Source: Bos javanicus
Lineage: Eukaryota > Chordata > Mammalia > Artiodactyla > Bovidae
Reading direction: 5' to 3'
NCBI RefSeq assembly: GCF_032452875.1
Contig: NC_083897.1
Location: 10,584,854-10,648,853 of the forward strand
Length of the DNA stretch: 64,000 nucleotides
Below are positions 11,573-22,553 of this stretch, piece by piece. Within the stretch, counting starts at the first letter, position 1. Every line of letters begins with the position of its first letter. The notes under the pieces were generated by a model, which did no database searches, was not told where the DNA came from, and saw only the letters and a list, made by a program, of their open reading frames with translations. A program made the position numbers and the translations under genes.

Positions 11573-11732
11573 TTAATGGTTCTCAACTCTTGCTATACAA
11601 TGATTAACCTGGGGAATCTTAAATTTATGGAGTCTGGGTCCTACACTTAAACTTTCTGGTCATACTTGGGGCCCAAACTCTGATATTTTTAATTTTTAGT
11701 TCCCTAACATGACTATAATTAGCATCCAGGAT
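11573..11732 (+). mobile_element. MER5/MER20-like hAT MITE
   Basis: GTTAATGGTTCTCAACTCTTG followed by TTAACCTGGGGAATCTTAAA resembles the left half of a non-autonomous hAT-Charlie element. The right end is poorly preserved. Confidence 0.55.
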
Positions 11733-11749
11733 GAAAGTCCACTTTAGGG

Positions 11750-11918
11750 CAATGGTTCTCAAAATGCAGTCTCGGACCTGCAGCATCAGCATCACCCGGG
11801 GATTTGTAAGAAATGAAAATTCTTGGAACCTACTTCAGACCTACTGAATCAGAATTTCCAGGAGTGGGACCACCAATCCAAGATGATCCTGGTGTACACC
11901 AGCATTTGAAAACCACTA
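11750..11918 (+). mobile_element. MER5A-like hAT-Charlie MITE
   Basis: The left end CAATGGTTCTCAAAATGCAG and right end TTTGAAAACCACTA are near-complementary terminal inverted repeats. Between them lie GCAGCATCAGCATCACCCGGG and CAGACCTACTGAATCAGAA, which are MER5A landmarks. Confidence 0.85.
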
Positions 11919-12041
11919 TTTTAGAATGTTCTGAAATAAAATGCTATGTCTCTTCAAGAAGGAATTGGCTTAAAAACACATGATTATAAGTATAACCTTC
12001 ATAATAAAAGACAGATCAAAAAAAGCTTTTAAAATATCAGT

Positions 12042-12247
12042 GTGTTATTCTCTCAGTCATATCCAGTTCTTTGTGACCCGGTAGACTGTAGCTCACCAGG
12101 TTCCTCTGTCCATGGAATTCTCCAGGCAAGAATACTGGAGTGGGTCGCCATTTCCTTCTCCAGGGAATCCTCCCTACCAAGGGATCCAATCCAGATCTCG
12201 TGCACTGCAGGCAGATTCTTTGCCATCTGAGCCACCAGGGAAACCCC
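12042..12247 (-). mobile_element. Bov-tA SINE, antisense, with 11-bp TSD
   Basis: A full-length antisense copy with AAAATATCAGT at 12031-12041 and again at 12248-12258. Confidence 0.95.
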
Positions 12248-12311
12248 AAAATATCAGTCAAGATACGGAATTCAAAATGCAATGAAGAAACTTAATACAT
12301 ACCTGCTTAAT

Positions 12312-12316
12312 CTAAT

Positions 12317-12359
<43 letters not shown>

Positions 12360-12570
12360 CAGTGGGTCAGTTGTGTTCAACTCTTTGTGACCCCATGGAC
12401 TGTAGTCCATCAGATTCTTTTGTTCATGGAATTTTTCAGGCAAGAATACTGGAGTGGGGTGCCATTTCCTACTCCAGGAAATCTTCCCTATCCAGGGATC
12501 AAACTCACATCTCTTGCATCTCCTGCATTGGGAGGCAGATTTTTTACCATTGTGCCACCTGGGAAGCCCC
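12312..12570 (-). mobile_element. Bov-tA SINE, antisense, with a (GT)n tail microsatellite
   Basis: GCTTAAT is duplicated at 12305-12311 and 12571-12577. Inside lie a (GT)n tract (12316-12358) and then the antisense SINE body. On the SINE strand the microsatellite is an (AC)n tail, so it came with the SINE or grew from its tail. Confidence 0.93.
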
Positions 12571-12589
12571 GCTTAATGTACTAAACATT

Positions 12590-12770
12590 TATGAATCCAA
12601 GCAAAGAATACCCATTATTTTCAAGTGCATGTATATAATGTGTGTGAAATGCAGTTTTCAATAAATTTCAAAAATCCATATCACCCAGATCACATTCTTT
12701 GACCACATCTCAATAAATTAGAAATTGATAACTAAATGATAACAACAATAAAATTCCAACATATAATAAG
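12590..12770 (+). mobile_element. old L1 ORF2 fragment
   Basis: CAATAAATTTCAAAAAT..CACATTCTTTGACCACA..CAATAAATTAGAAATTGATAA resembles an L1 ORF2 segment before the reverse transcriptase. It is decayed. Confidence 0.5.
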
Positions 12771-13479
12771 CTTCTTACCTTAATATAAATTTCCATTGTT
12801 TTAAAAGTGTTATTTTAGAATTGCATACAATGTTTTGTTATATATACTTATAGCTATACATTATATATAATAAAATAAAGCTACATTTTATTGTATAATA
12901 TAGTATGGTTCTGTTATATTTAATATAGTTATAAGAAATGCTTAGCAATTAAGGTATAGCTACAGTTTATTTTTAAAGTAGTTGAAAATCTGGGTTAAAA
13001 TAGTTTGTTAAGTTCATCAGAGCACATTGACTATGGGAAGGTATTCAATTTCAATGATATTTTTTCTTATCATGCCAAAATGAAATATTATTGAGAGATT
13101 AGCAAAGTGTAAATATTTTAGAAACAATGAATTACAGGTACAGTTAGGAAAAAACACATGGCATATCATCAGTGGCTTACTATAAATAAATGACAGATTT
13201 GCTGTACTAAAATTTATAGCATTTTAGTATACGCTTTAAATCTTTTCTAGTTTAAAATGCGGTGTTCAGTTTCTCCGAATGGCAATTTGAATTAAGCAGC
13301 ATTCAAGTGATAAGACATGCAGCTAAAAATATAAATACTAAACATTATGACTACAAATATTAATTTTGAAATGTTGATTTTTTTAATGTTAAGAAATGCA
13401 TTTTTAATTAGGAATAAATTTCAGTTACATTCTTTTTTATACAAAACACAGTACTAAAAAGGTTAAATCCATTAGTTCA
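12771..13479. other. unassigned AT-rich stretch
   Basis: AT-rich, with TATATA runs near 12840-12870. No gene or repeat that I can name. Confidence 0.55.
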
Positions 13480-14115
13480 AGAAACATGTATTGAGCACTT
13501 AAAACTCTGTGCCAAGTACACTTCTAGGCACTGTTGATATATTAGTGTACAAGCCAAGTGGACTTTCCTGAAACATCCATTTTCAGGGGGAAGACAGGCA
13601 TAATTGAAGTAATTAAATGAATGCATCAATTACAGGGTATGGCCAAGTGCTCAGAAGGAGATGAACAAGTTTCTGTGATAAGGAGGTTTAGGGTTAGGTG
13701 GTGGTGTTTTCTAGAGGGAACATTAGGGACAGCCTCTCTGGGTAGGTGAAATTTGATCTGAGACATAAATAACACAAGTAAGTCATGTAAAGATTTCAGG
13801 AAAGTGTTTCAAGTTGAGGGAAGAGCATATGCCAAGGCCGTAAGCAGGACTTAGCTTATTATGTGTGAGGAACTGGCAGAGGTGTATGTATCTGAAACAG
13901 AGAAAGGAATACAAGATGAAGTCTAGAGGACAGTTCCTAAAAGGCTATTATTAAAGAGTTAGGATTTTATCCTAAATGCAATAGTAAGCAGATATAAATA
14001 TAAATATACCCAATTTATATTGAAAACATCATTCTATTACAGTATGGAAATAAAGGAAGGGAGAGGACCAGCATACCAAGCAGGGACAAGTTAGATCACT
14101 GTTGTAGTCCACATG
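13480..14115 (+). mobile_element. ancient mammal-wide repeat (L2-like, family uncertain)
   Basis: Landmarks ATTGAGCACTTAAAACTCTG, GACAGCCTCTCTGGGTAGGTG, GAGGGAAGAGCATATGCCAAGG and GGATTTTATCCTAAATGCAAT occur in the order known from a common mammal-wide interspersed repeat. The stretch at 27440-28700 is a downstream part of the same kind of repeat. Confidence 0.45.
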
Positions 14116-14170
14116 ACATGTGAGAACAGATTGATTATAGTGACAACTTAAACATCTGGTTAATATATAT

Positions 14171-14826
14171 TTGTTGTTGTTCAGTGGCTCAGTCATGTCT
14201 GAATTTTTGCGAGCCCATGGACTGCAGCACACTAAGCCTCCCTGTCCCTCACCATCTCCAGAAGTTTGCCCAAGGTCATGTCCATTGCATTGGTGATGGC
14301 ATGCAGCCATCTCATCCTCTGATGCCCTCTTCTCCTTCTACCCTCAATCTTTCCCAGCATCAGGGACTTTTTCAATGAATCGGCTGTTTGCATCAGGTGA
14401 CCAAAATACTTCAGCTTCAGTATCAGTCCTTCAAATGAGTATTCAAGGTTTATTTCCTTTAAGATTGATTGGTTTGATCTCCTTGATGTCCAAGAGACTC
14501 TCAGGAGTCTTCTCAAGCACCACAGATCGAAGACATCAATTCTTTGGTGCTCTGCCTTCTTTATGGGTCAGCTCACAAAACCACACATGACCAGTGGGAA
14601 GACCATAGCCTTGACTGTACAGACCTTTGTCGGCAGAGCAATATCTATTCTTTTTAACACACTGTCTAGGTTTGTCATAGTTTTCCTGCCAAGAAGCAAT
14701 TGTCTCCTGATTTCATGCTGCAGTCACCATCTGCAGCAAATCTGGAAGACATAGTAGTGGTCACAGGGCTGGAAAAGATCAATCTTTATCCCAGTTCCCA
14801 AGAAGGGCAGTACTAAAGAATGTTCT
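14171..14826 (-). mobile_element. BovB LINE with 5' inversion
   Basis: Positions 14171-14736 are antisense BovB from the 3' end up to the segment encoding DGDCS. From about 14734 the sequence switches to sense BovB (CAGCAAATCTGGAAGACATAG.., the RT segment QIWK..DWKRS) up to about 14826. The two arms share CAG at the junction. This is the structure left by twin priming. The coding frame is destroyed. Confidence 0.88.
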
Positions 14827-14928
14827 AGAATAAAATAGATAACCAACAAAGACGTTCTGTATAGCACAGGGAACTCTACTCAATGCTCTGTAATGATCTA
14901 TATGGGAAAGAATCTGAAAAAGAATGAA

Positions 14929-14960
<32 letters not shown>

Positions 14961-15046
14961 CAAACTGAATCACTTTGCTGTACACCTAAACTAACAACAT
15001 TATAAATCAACTATACTCCAATAACATAAAATATTAAGAAAAAGAA
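14827..15046 (+). mobile_element. L1-type 3' UTR fragment with TSD
   Basis: TATAGCACAGGGAACTCTACTC, a (TA)n tract (about 14931-14960), CTGAATCACTTTGCTGTACACC and CAACTATACTCCAATAA form a non-coding cetartiodactyl L1-like 3' end. AATGTTCT flanks it at 14819-14826 and 15047-15054. Confidence 0.75.
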
Positions 15047-15054
15047 AATGTTCT

Positions 15055-15413
15055 CCTTCTATGAATATTTAATACATTCAATGATTTAGATTTAAAGAAA
15101 GCAAAAGGAAAAAATTTTAACATATAACCTCTATGAGAAAATAGTCACTGGATATCAATGCAGTGCTACCTGACTTGAAGTATGGGCACCAATTAGTTCA
15201 GAATTAGTGGGTTTGATCCAATTCACACTGAGGAGAGCTAGTATGCTTGAAAATTAAATATAACTTTAAAAATACATTGAGTTATCTTCTCAAATAATGC
15301 CTTCCCCACTCTCCATCCTGAGAAAACAGAACTTAGTCTTTTATGACTTAAATTCAAAGAATAAAGGCAATGTGAGACTGGACTAATATTGTGATACTGT
15401 TATATGATAGATC
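15055..15413. other. unassigned stretch
   Basis: No gene or recognisable repeat. Confidence 0.55.
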
Positions 15414-15432
15414 ATTGAGCTACCATTTTGAT

Positions 15433-15469
15433 GACTGGGTGGTTCAGTGGTAGAATTCTCAACTGCCAT
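15433..15469 (+). pseudogene. tRNA-Gly(GCC)-like 5' half
   Basis: GGTGGTTCAGTGGTAGAATTCTC is identical to the 5' half of tRNA-Gly(GCC), including the A box (TGGTTCAGTGG), D stem and loop, and into the anticodon loop (CTGCCA). The match stops just after the anticodon; the 3' half, B box and CCA are absent. Imperfect 9-bp repeats ATTGAGCTA (15414-15422) and ATTAAGCTA (15468-15476) flank it. It cannot fold into a tRNA. It may be a retropseudogene of a tRNA half or of a truncated tRNA transcript. Confidence 0.65.
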
Positions 15470-15476
15470 TAAGCTA

Positions 15477-16555
15477 TGCTTTATTACATGGCCTGTAATA
15501 ATTTTCTAACTACATGCAAATAAATCTTTGTTCTTATCCATTGAGTATGCAAGATATATTTTCCAGAATAGAATTTTTTAAAACTTTTGTATAAAATTCT
15601 TTTTAAACAAGTTTGTTTAACATTGTCAACAGAGAATCGCATTCTCACTCCATGGTTCTGTAATTCGCTTATTTGTAGCATGATAAGAAAGTGTTCCATT
15701 AAGCCTTAACACATCTAACACTTTTAGTAGGTTCTTGAGACTTCACCTCTTACTGTTACCAGGAGAACAAGAAGTGGAAACAAGTGATTTCAAGATTGTC
15801 TGTAGTTTTTTAGATCATCCTCTAGCTGTGCAACACCACTTACTAAAACAATTATTTCATGTGGTCAAGAGTTGTTAACAATAAAGATCTAGTCAAACAT
15901 CTAAATTTTTCTTAAATAAATATAAACTGAAAACAAACAGGTTATAATACATTTTATCATAAACTGTGCTAGATCAAACGTTGTTCTTTGAAAAGAATAT
16001 TTTCCTGTGTCCTGGGTACATATCCACTGGGGAAGTCATCAAGATATTGCCAGAGCTATCATAAGAACCTAAACCTCACTTCCCAAAAGGACGGTTTTTT
16101 TTTTTTTTTTTAGTTTCAACTGATGAGTACTTCAACCTGATGTTGGAGGAGCTTACCTAAATCAAAAACAGACTTTAATCTCTGCAAGTGCTCATTTGGG
16201 AATATTTCTTCAGTTTAAAGATCAAGAAAAATAAGCTACTCATGATTTCAGATTTTTGATGCAAGTAAATACATATAAGAATCAATAACCAAAACATTAT
16301 GGAAAGTTAATTTTACTCTCCTAATTTCCATCCTTTTTAACAACCAAGTTTAAAATTCTTCTGTATGAATACAAGATGGGAAAGTTTAATATTATATATT
16401 AACAGGCTTAAATATCAGAAAAAATATAGGTAGATATTTAAATAATCTCTAGATTCAGAAAAACTTGCTAGGCAGAAAAGCAGTGGATACATTTGCAATG
16501 AACTGGCTTATGGGAGAATAAACATATATAATCTTTCTTAAATTATATCTATTAG
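15477..16555. other. unassigned stretch with a poly(T) run
   Basis: A run of about 18 T lies at 16095-16112. Otherwise AT-rich DNA with no gene that I can support. Confidence 0.55.
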
Positions 16556-16559
16556 TAAT

Positions 16560-16725
16560 TCTACCTGCTTCTCCGAATCTGTCCTAAAGAAACAATTTGA
16601 AGTGCAACCAAGATTTAAGTACAAGGTGGCTAGTTGTAATATCATTTATGATCACAAGGAGATCCATGATCCACAATGACCATCAATAGTGGAATTTCAT
16701 TTTTAGCTTCAAAATTCAAGGAAAT
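16560..16725 (+). mobile_element. old L1 fragment
   Basis: CCTAAAGAAACAATTTGAAG..AAGATTTAAGTACAAGG..GACCATCAATAGTGGAATT resembles the L1M ORF2 3' region. Decayed. Confidence 0.45.
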
Positions 16726-17275
16726 TTTAATTTATATTAATAATAATTACATATTTGCTTTTAATATGAAAATCGTGTCTTAGACCAGCAACCATCAATT
16801 AAAATTGACTTTGCATATTTTATATGCTTCTTCCTGGACTTTGTTTAGACTTACATTGTTCTGAGCATAATTGAAAGCAGACTATAAATAAAATATGTTG
16901 AACTTATTTATTAAAAATGGTAAAAATAGTACACAGTTCTCATGTACATTGCATCCAATTTCCTTTACTATTAACAGTTTGCATTAATCTAGTATATTTT
17001 TTATAATTAATAATCCTATATAGACCATTATTATTAACAGAATCCCACTTTATTCAGATTTCCTTAATTTTTAGCTAATGGTCCTTTTCTCTTTGAGATT
17101 CCATCTAGGATATTTTACTACATGGAGTTATCATCTCTTAGACTCCTCTTGTCTATGACAGTTTCTCAGACTTTGCTTGTTTTTGATAATCTTGACAGTT
17201 TTAGGGCCTACTGGCCAGATATTTTGTGGAATATCTGTCAACTGGAATATGTCTGATGTCTTTTCTCATGGTTAG

Positions 17276-17690
17276 TATGCTGGGCTGAATAATGGCCCTA
17301 AATATATCTATGTCCTAGTCCCTGTGAAGTTAACCTTATATTGCAAAAAGAAATCTGCAGATATCATGAAGTTAATAATTTTGACGTGGGAAGATTATCT
17401 TCCTTGTCTGGGCGAACACTATATGTAACCACAAATGCCCTTAAAAGAGGAAGGCAGAAGGAGATTTGACTACAGAAGAAGGGAAAGCAATGTGACAACA
17501 GAAACAGAAGTCAAGTAATGCTGGCAGTGACAAGAAGCTGGAAAAGATAAGGAACACATTCTTCCCTGGAGCCTCCAGAATGAGCCAACACTGTTGAACA
17601 CCTTGACTTTAGGCTCATAAGGCTCATTTTGGACTCTTGGCTCCAAGAACTGAAAGAGAATGCACTTCTCTTAGAGGTTCCTCTGTCCGT
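17276..17690 (+). mobile_element. ERVL-MaLR (MLT1-like) LTR
   Basis: GTATGCTGGGCTGAATAATGG, CCCTTAAAAGAGGAAGGCAGAAGG, AGAAGCTGGAAAAG and GAGCCTCCAGAATGAG are ordered as in an MLT1-type LTR. The polyadenylation end is degraded. It lies in the 3' part of the antisense L1. Confidence 0.75.
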
Positions 17691-18463
17691 TTAAAGTACA
17701 TTCATCGAGGTAGAATTTTTTTTTCTGACAACTTACTTAGGTCAGTATCTTATCACTTTCTTCAGTGAATTAGCTCCATATATTTGCAATAAATTAATAT
17801 TATTTGTCACATTTTTCATTCCATCCTCATGAACTAAATTATTTTTTTAAAGTGTGCATGTGTTATGGTTTGTACTTTGTACTGTAATGTTCCAAGGGTT
17901 TTGACAAATGCGTGGTGATATGTATTCACCATTATTGTGCCATACAGAAGCGTTTCAATGTATTAAACAATTTCTTGTGCTTTACTCATTCAAATCCTTC
18001 CACCCTTGCAACCCCAACTCATGGAAACCTTTAGTTTTTTAATATAGCTAAAAATTTGCCTTTTCTAGAATATCATGTAATTGGAATCATACAATGTGTA
18101 GTCTTTTGTGACTGGCTTCTTTCACTTAACAATATACATTAAGATAATTTATGTTTTTTATGGATTCTTAAGCTTGTTTTTTTTTTTTAATTTTTATTGA
18201 ATATAATTGCCATGTAACACTGGATAAGTTTAAGATGCCCATCATGTTGATCTGATACATTTATATATTGCAATATGATTAGCTAGCTAAAACCTTTATC
18301 AAGTCACATAATTATCATTTTTTTTTTCTGTAGTGGGAACAATTAAGATCTAGTCTCAGCACTTTTGAAGTTCATAATGCATTATTGTCATCTATAATCA
18401 TTAGGCTGTGTGTTAGTTCTCTAGGACTTATTTACCTACTTGTTTCAAATTTGTACCCTTAAC

Positions 18464-18686
18464 CTGGGCTTCCCTGGTGGCTCAATGTAAAGAATCCACC
18501 TGCAATGCTGGAGACACAGGAGATGAAGGTTCAATCCCTGGGTCAGGAAGATTCTCTGGAGGATGAAACGGCAATCTGCTCCAGTATTTTTGCCAGGAAA
18601 ATCCCATGGATGAGGAGCCTGGCAGGCTATAGTCCATGGGGTTGCAAAGAGTCAGACATGACTGAGCACACACACACACATACACA
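18464..18686 (+). mobile_element. Bov-tA SINE with CA-rich tail
   Basis: A full-length copy (head GGGCTTCCCTGGTGGCTCAA) ending in a CA-rich tail. CTTAAC occurs at 18458-18463 and 18687-18692. It is inserted in the antisense L1. Confidence 0.9.
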
Positions 18687-19110
18687 CTTAACTGCATCTC
18701 CCAAATTCCCCCACCCACCAACCCCTGGTAACTACTATTCTGTTTTTAAAAGTTCAGCTTTTGAAGATTCCATATATAAATTTCATACAGTATTTTGTCT
18801 TCCTCTGTCTTACTTATCTCACTTAGCATAATGTCCTTAAGTTCCACCTATGTTGTTGCAAATGGCAGGATTTCCCTCTTTGTCATAACTAATACTCCAT
18901 TGATTATATATACACCAATCTTTATCCATTTATCTATTGACAGGCATAAGTTGTTTCTATATCTAGGCTGTTGTGAATAAGGCTGCAATAAGCATGGGAC
19001 TGCTATATCTTTTCAATATCTTGCTTTGGGTATATACTTTAGGTTTATACCTAGGAGTGGAGGAGTGTCAACCATAGAGGCTGAGCCAGTTTGCATTTCC
19101 AACAGTGTAT

Positions 19111-19376
19111 GCTGCTAAGTCACTTCAGTCGTGTCCGACTCTGTGCGACCCCATAGACGGCAGCCCACTAGGCTCCTCTGTCCTTGGGATTCTCCAGGCA
19201 AGAACACTGGAGTGGGTTGCCATTCCTTCTCCAATGCATGAAAGTGAAAAGTGAAAATGAAGTCGCTCAGTTGTCCCCGACTCTTAGCGACACCAAGGAC
19301 TGCAGCCTACCAGGCTCCTCCGTCCATGGGATTTTCCAGGCAAGAGTACTGGAGTGGGGTGCCATTGCCTTCTCCG
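19111..19376 (-). mobile_element. Bov-A2 SINE, antisense, with 12-bp TSD
   Basis: A complete antisense dimer with the GTGAAAAGTGAAAATGAAGT linker. CCAACAGTGTAT is duplicated at 19099-19110 and 19377-19388. It is inserted in L1 ORF2. Confidence 0.96.
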
Positions 19377-19516
19377 CCAACAGTGTATAAGAGGTCCCTT
19401 TTCTCCACATCCTGGCCAACATTTGTTATCTCTTGTGTTCTTGATGATACTATTCTAAAAGATGTGATGTGATACCTCATTGTAGTTTTGATTTGCATTT
19501 CCCTAGTGATTATTGA

Positions 19517-20044
19517 AAGGAAAGTTATCACCGACCTAGATAGCATATTCAAAAGCAGAGACATTACTTTGCCAACAAGGGTTCGTCTAGTCAAGGCTAT
19601 GGTTTTTCTTGTAGTCATGTATGGATGTGAGAGTTGGACTGTGAGGAAGGCTGAGCGCCGAAGAATTGATGCTTTTGAACTGTGGTGTTGGAGAAGACTC
19701 TTGAGAGTCCCTTGGACAGGAAGGAGATCCAACCAGTCCATTCTGAAGGAGATCAGCCCTGGGATTTCTTTGGAAGGAATGATGCTAAAGCTGAAACTCC
19801 AGTACTTTGGCCACCTCATGCGAAGAGTTGACTCATTGGAAAAGACTCTGATGCTGGAAGGGATTGGGGGCAGGAGGAGAAGGGGACGACAGAGGATGAG
19901 ATGGCTGGATGGCACCACTGACTCGATGGACGTGAGTCTGAGTGAACTCTGGGAGTTGGTGATGGGCAGGGAGGCCTGGCGTGCTGCGATTCATGGGGTC
20001 CCAAAGAGTCGGACACGACTGAGTGACTGAACTGAACTGAACTG
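19517..20044 (+). mobile_element. BovB LINE 3' end with uninterrupted ORF2 C-terminus
   Basis: A 528-bp 5'-truncated BovB with a 12-bp duplication AGTGATTATTGA (19505-19516 and 20045-20056). One frame runs open from the upstream L1 flank through about 170 BovB codons to the natural stop at 20028-20030, with motifs [24 protein letters not shown] and [14 protein letters not shown]. This is the C-terminal region beyond the reverse transcriptase, so no enzymatic core is present. It ends in repeated GAACT units. It is the least decayed BovB coding tail in the window. Confidence 0.95.
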
Positions 20045-20290
20045 AGTGATTATTGATGTTGAGCATCTTTTCCTGTAGCTGTTGGCTTTTTGGCTTTGGG
20101 AAAGTGTTTATTTAATCACCCTGCCCATTTTTAAATCAGATTATGTTCTTTGTTATTGAGTTTTATGAGTTCTTTACATATTTTGAATACTAACCCCTTA
20201 TTCAAAATGTGGTTTGCAAATATTTTCTCTCATCCCATAGGTTGCCATTTTAGTTTTTGAGTGTTTCTTTTGTTGTACAGGTTTTGTTTT

Positions 20291-21351
20291 TCCCAGAGAA
20301 GGATCTGGGAAGGTTCACTGGCTCTGCTGTTTCCACAGTCCTCACCAATGTCTGTATGCCTGTTACCTGATGCACAGGTGGGTGAGACTCTTTCTAGGTC
20401 CCTTGGTGTATGTACTAGATCCAACAGCTTTCACAAAGGCACTTTTGTTTGCAAATGGATGTATGATTTGTTGTTTAAAAGGAGGGGATTAAAAGATGGT
20501 GCATCTTATACTGCCATGATGCTGAGGTCACTATACTGCAGCAGGTTCTCTTGAAGAGAAAATGTGAAGCGGGCACCTTCAACAAGGCCACAGCCCACTA
20601 CTTGCATTGCACAGATGTACATCTCCATGCCAGATCAGGGAAACAGCTCCTCCACAGTTCTCTTGAACCTCTCTTCCTGATGAGACTTAGAAGAGAGATG
20701 CTAATGGGATAAACTAGAGTTCCTATTATAGTTGGTCTCAAGTTCTCATCTTTTCCTTCCTCCATTATTTATTCATTCTAAATTGCCCTCATCCTTAGCT
20801 ATCATCTTAAAGGTCTTGGGGGTCAATGTAGTATCACTCAAAACTTCATGCCTGAAGAGTCTAAACCCTAGTAATCATATCCTTACCTTGTAGGAGTTGT
20901 TGCATGTGTCCAGTTAGTTACAACAGGACAAGGAAATATAATACCAATAGGGACCCAGATGGATCCATTGGATTCCAAATATATTCTTCCTTTTTCCCAT
21001 TGTGTAAGAGTAGCCCTGTTTCCTCTCTCTTGTTATCATTATCAGTTACTTCTGCTCCAAATAATAACTTCTCTTCTGGCTTGTTGTTCCCTGAACACAA
21101 AGAGTCTAAACTGCCTTGGTGGTAATTGTAGATTATAATTTATTGGCACACAGTAAAGATGAACCCACTTTGGGTCCTCTCTTTCAGAAGATTCCAGAGC
21201 TGCAGGTACAGAAAGCACAGAATCCTCTAATGAATCACTGGGAATGGTAATATGCAGGGCCTATCTTACTTCTACTCCTTCATTCCTAGACCCGTCTGTA
21301 TCCTTTTACTGCAGACACAGTGCTACATAGAGGTCCCTTGCTATTTGTTTC
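20291..21351 (-). mobile_element. ERVL-like internal region, dUTPase-like remnant
   Basis: A minus-strand frame at 20918-21100 contains GLLLHNGKKEEYIWNP followed by SGSLLVL. This resembles the C-terminal part of retroviral dUTPases, which ERVL-class elements carry at the end of pol. Flanking DNA (CTGCAGGTACAGAAAGCACAG, AGTCTAAACTGCCTTGGTGG) looks like the same internal region. There is no intact gene: the domain is truncated and its catalytic motifs cannot be verified. The call rests on weak protein resemblance plus the neighbouring ERVL-like pol remnants. Confidence 0.4.
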
Positions 21352-22312
21352 CATCTGACATCAAATACCTTGCCATTCAAAAAATTCTCAATCCTCTAAC
21401 GCTGTCTGTGTGTCCCAGAAGTCAGTAGAATTCTTACATTAACCAGTGTTAATGCAGACCCCATAAGTTAAGGCTCGGTTTCAGAAAACTGCCCTAACTT
21501 CAGATGCCAGTCATAAATCCTGTGGCCATAAATTTGGATATTTCTACAATGCAGCTCTCAGGCTTAATAATTCACTAGAACAACCCATAGAAATTATAAA
21601 AGTATTATACAGTTGACCCTGTATAGTACCAACTCTTTATACAATCAAAATTCCTCTGTATTCAGGTTCTTCCATATTCATGGCTCTAATGGTAGAGTCA
21701 ACCAACTGCAGATGATGCAGTACTGTAGTAATTAAAATTGAAAAATATCTATGTATAAGTTGACCCATCAGTTCAGGGTCAACTGTATTTAAAATTACAG
21801 TTTTATTATAAAGGATACAACTGAGGAACAGACAAATGGAAGAGATGCACAGGGCAAGGTATGGAGGGATGGGGATGAGGAGCACATAACCTCCTTGCCT
21901 TCTCCAGGCATGCCACCCTCCCAGAACACTGATGTGCTCACCAACCTAGAAGTTCCCTGAACTTCCTTGTTCAAGAGTACTTAACGAAGTCATACTATGT
22001 AAGTATGTTTAATGAAATCATTGGCTCTTAGTCATTAAACTCAATCTCTAGCCATTCATTTTCTGTGGAAATTGAGGAGTGGGGTTGAAAGCTACCCTTT
22101 AATCATGTGCTTCATTTCTCTGGCAGCCAGCCCATGGTGAAACTATCTAGGGCCTGCCAAGAGTCACTTCATTAGCATAAGCTCTGGTATGTAGAAGGGG
22201 CTTATTATAAATAACAAAAGGCACTCAATCACTCAGGAAATTCCAAGTGTTTGAGGAGTTCTGTGCAAGGGCCAGGGACAAAGACCAAATGTATATATTT
22301 TGTTATACCATA
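21352..22312 (-). mobile_element. old LTR, copy B (ERVL-like family)
   Basis: Shares with copies A and C the landmarks TTATTATAAAGGATACAACT, CCAGGCATGCCACC, AACTCAATCTCTAGCC, GCCAAGAGTCACTTCATTAGC and ATCACTCAGGAAATTCCAAG. On the minus strand a degenerate AATAAAAC follows the U3-like part. It contains a Tigger-like MITE. Ends are approximate. Confidence 0.6.
21610..21785. mobile_element. 176-bp Tigger-like (MER44-type) MITE
   Basis: The terminal inverted repeats CAGTTGACCCTG (21610-21621) and CAGGGTCAACTG (21774-21785) are perfect complements, and TA flanks both sides (21608-21609, 21786-21787), the target preference of Tc1/mariner-pogo elements. No transposase is encoded. It is nested in LTR copy B. 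Confidence 0.9.
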
Positions 22313-22553
22313 GGCAACCCTCTGATTTTTGCCCACAGTACCCATATAGTAAAATATCATCAAAGTCAAAAGATACTGGCATATTATTAGAGTCCATTCA
22401 GTCATAATTAGTTCAGTTCATCGTATCCTATGAAAATGTCTCTCAGGATGGACCAGTCAGATTTGCAGGCTTCCATTTGATCTTGTCAGGTTCCAAAAGC
22501 AGGCATAGACTCAGTAATATTAATATATGCTTTTACCCTTTCAAGAATCTGAT

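Larger units (their letters stand above)
16900..20290 (-). mobile_element. long old L1, antisense, carrying four insertions
   Basis: Segments 16900-17275, 17691-18463, 18687-19110, 19377-19516 and 20045-20290 read as one L1 in minus orientation, 3' UTR first and ORF2 to the right. Landmarks are GACAGTTTCTCAGACTTTGC, TCATGTAATTGGAATCATAC, TCACTTAGCATAATGTCC, CTATTGACAGGCATAAGTTG and CATTTCCCTAGTGATTATTG. The reading frame is broken throughout. Inserted elements are an MLT1-like LTR, Bov-tA, Bov-A2 and BovB. Confidence 0.8.
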
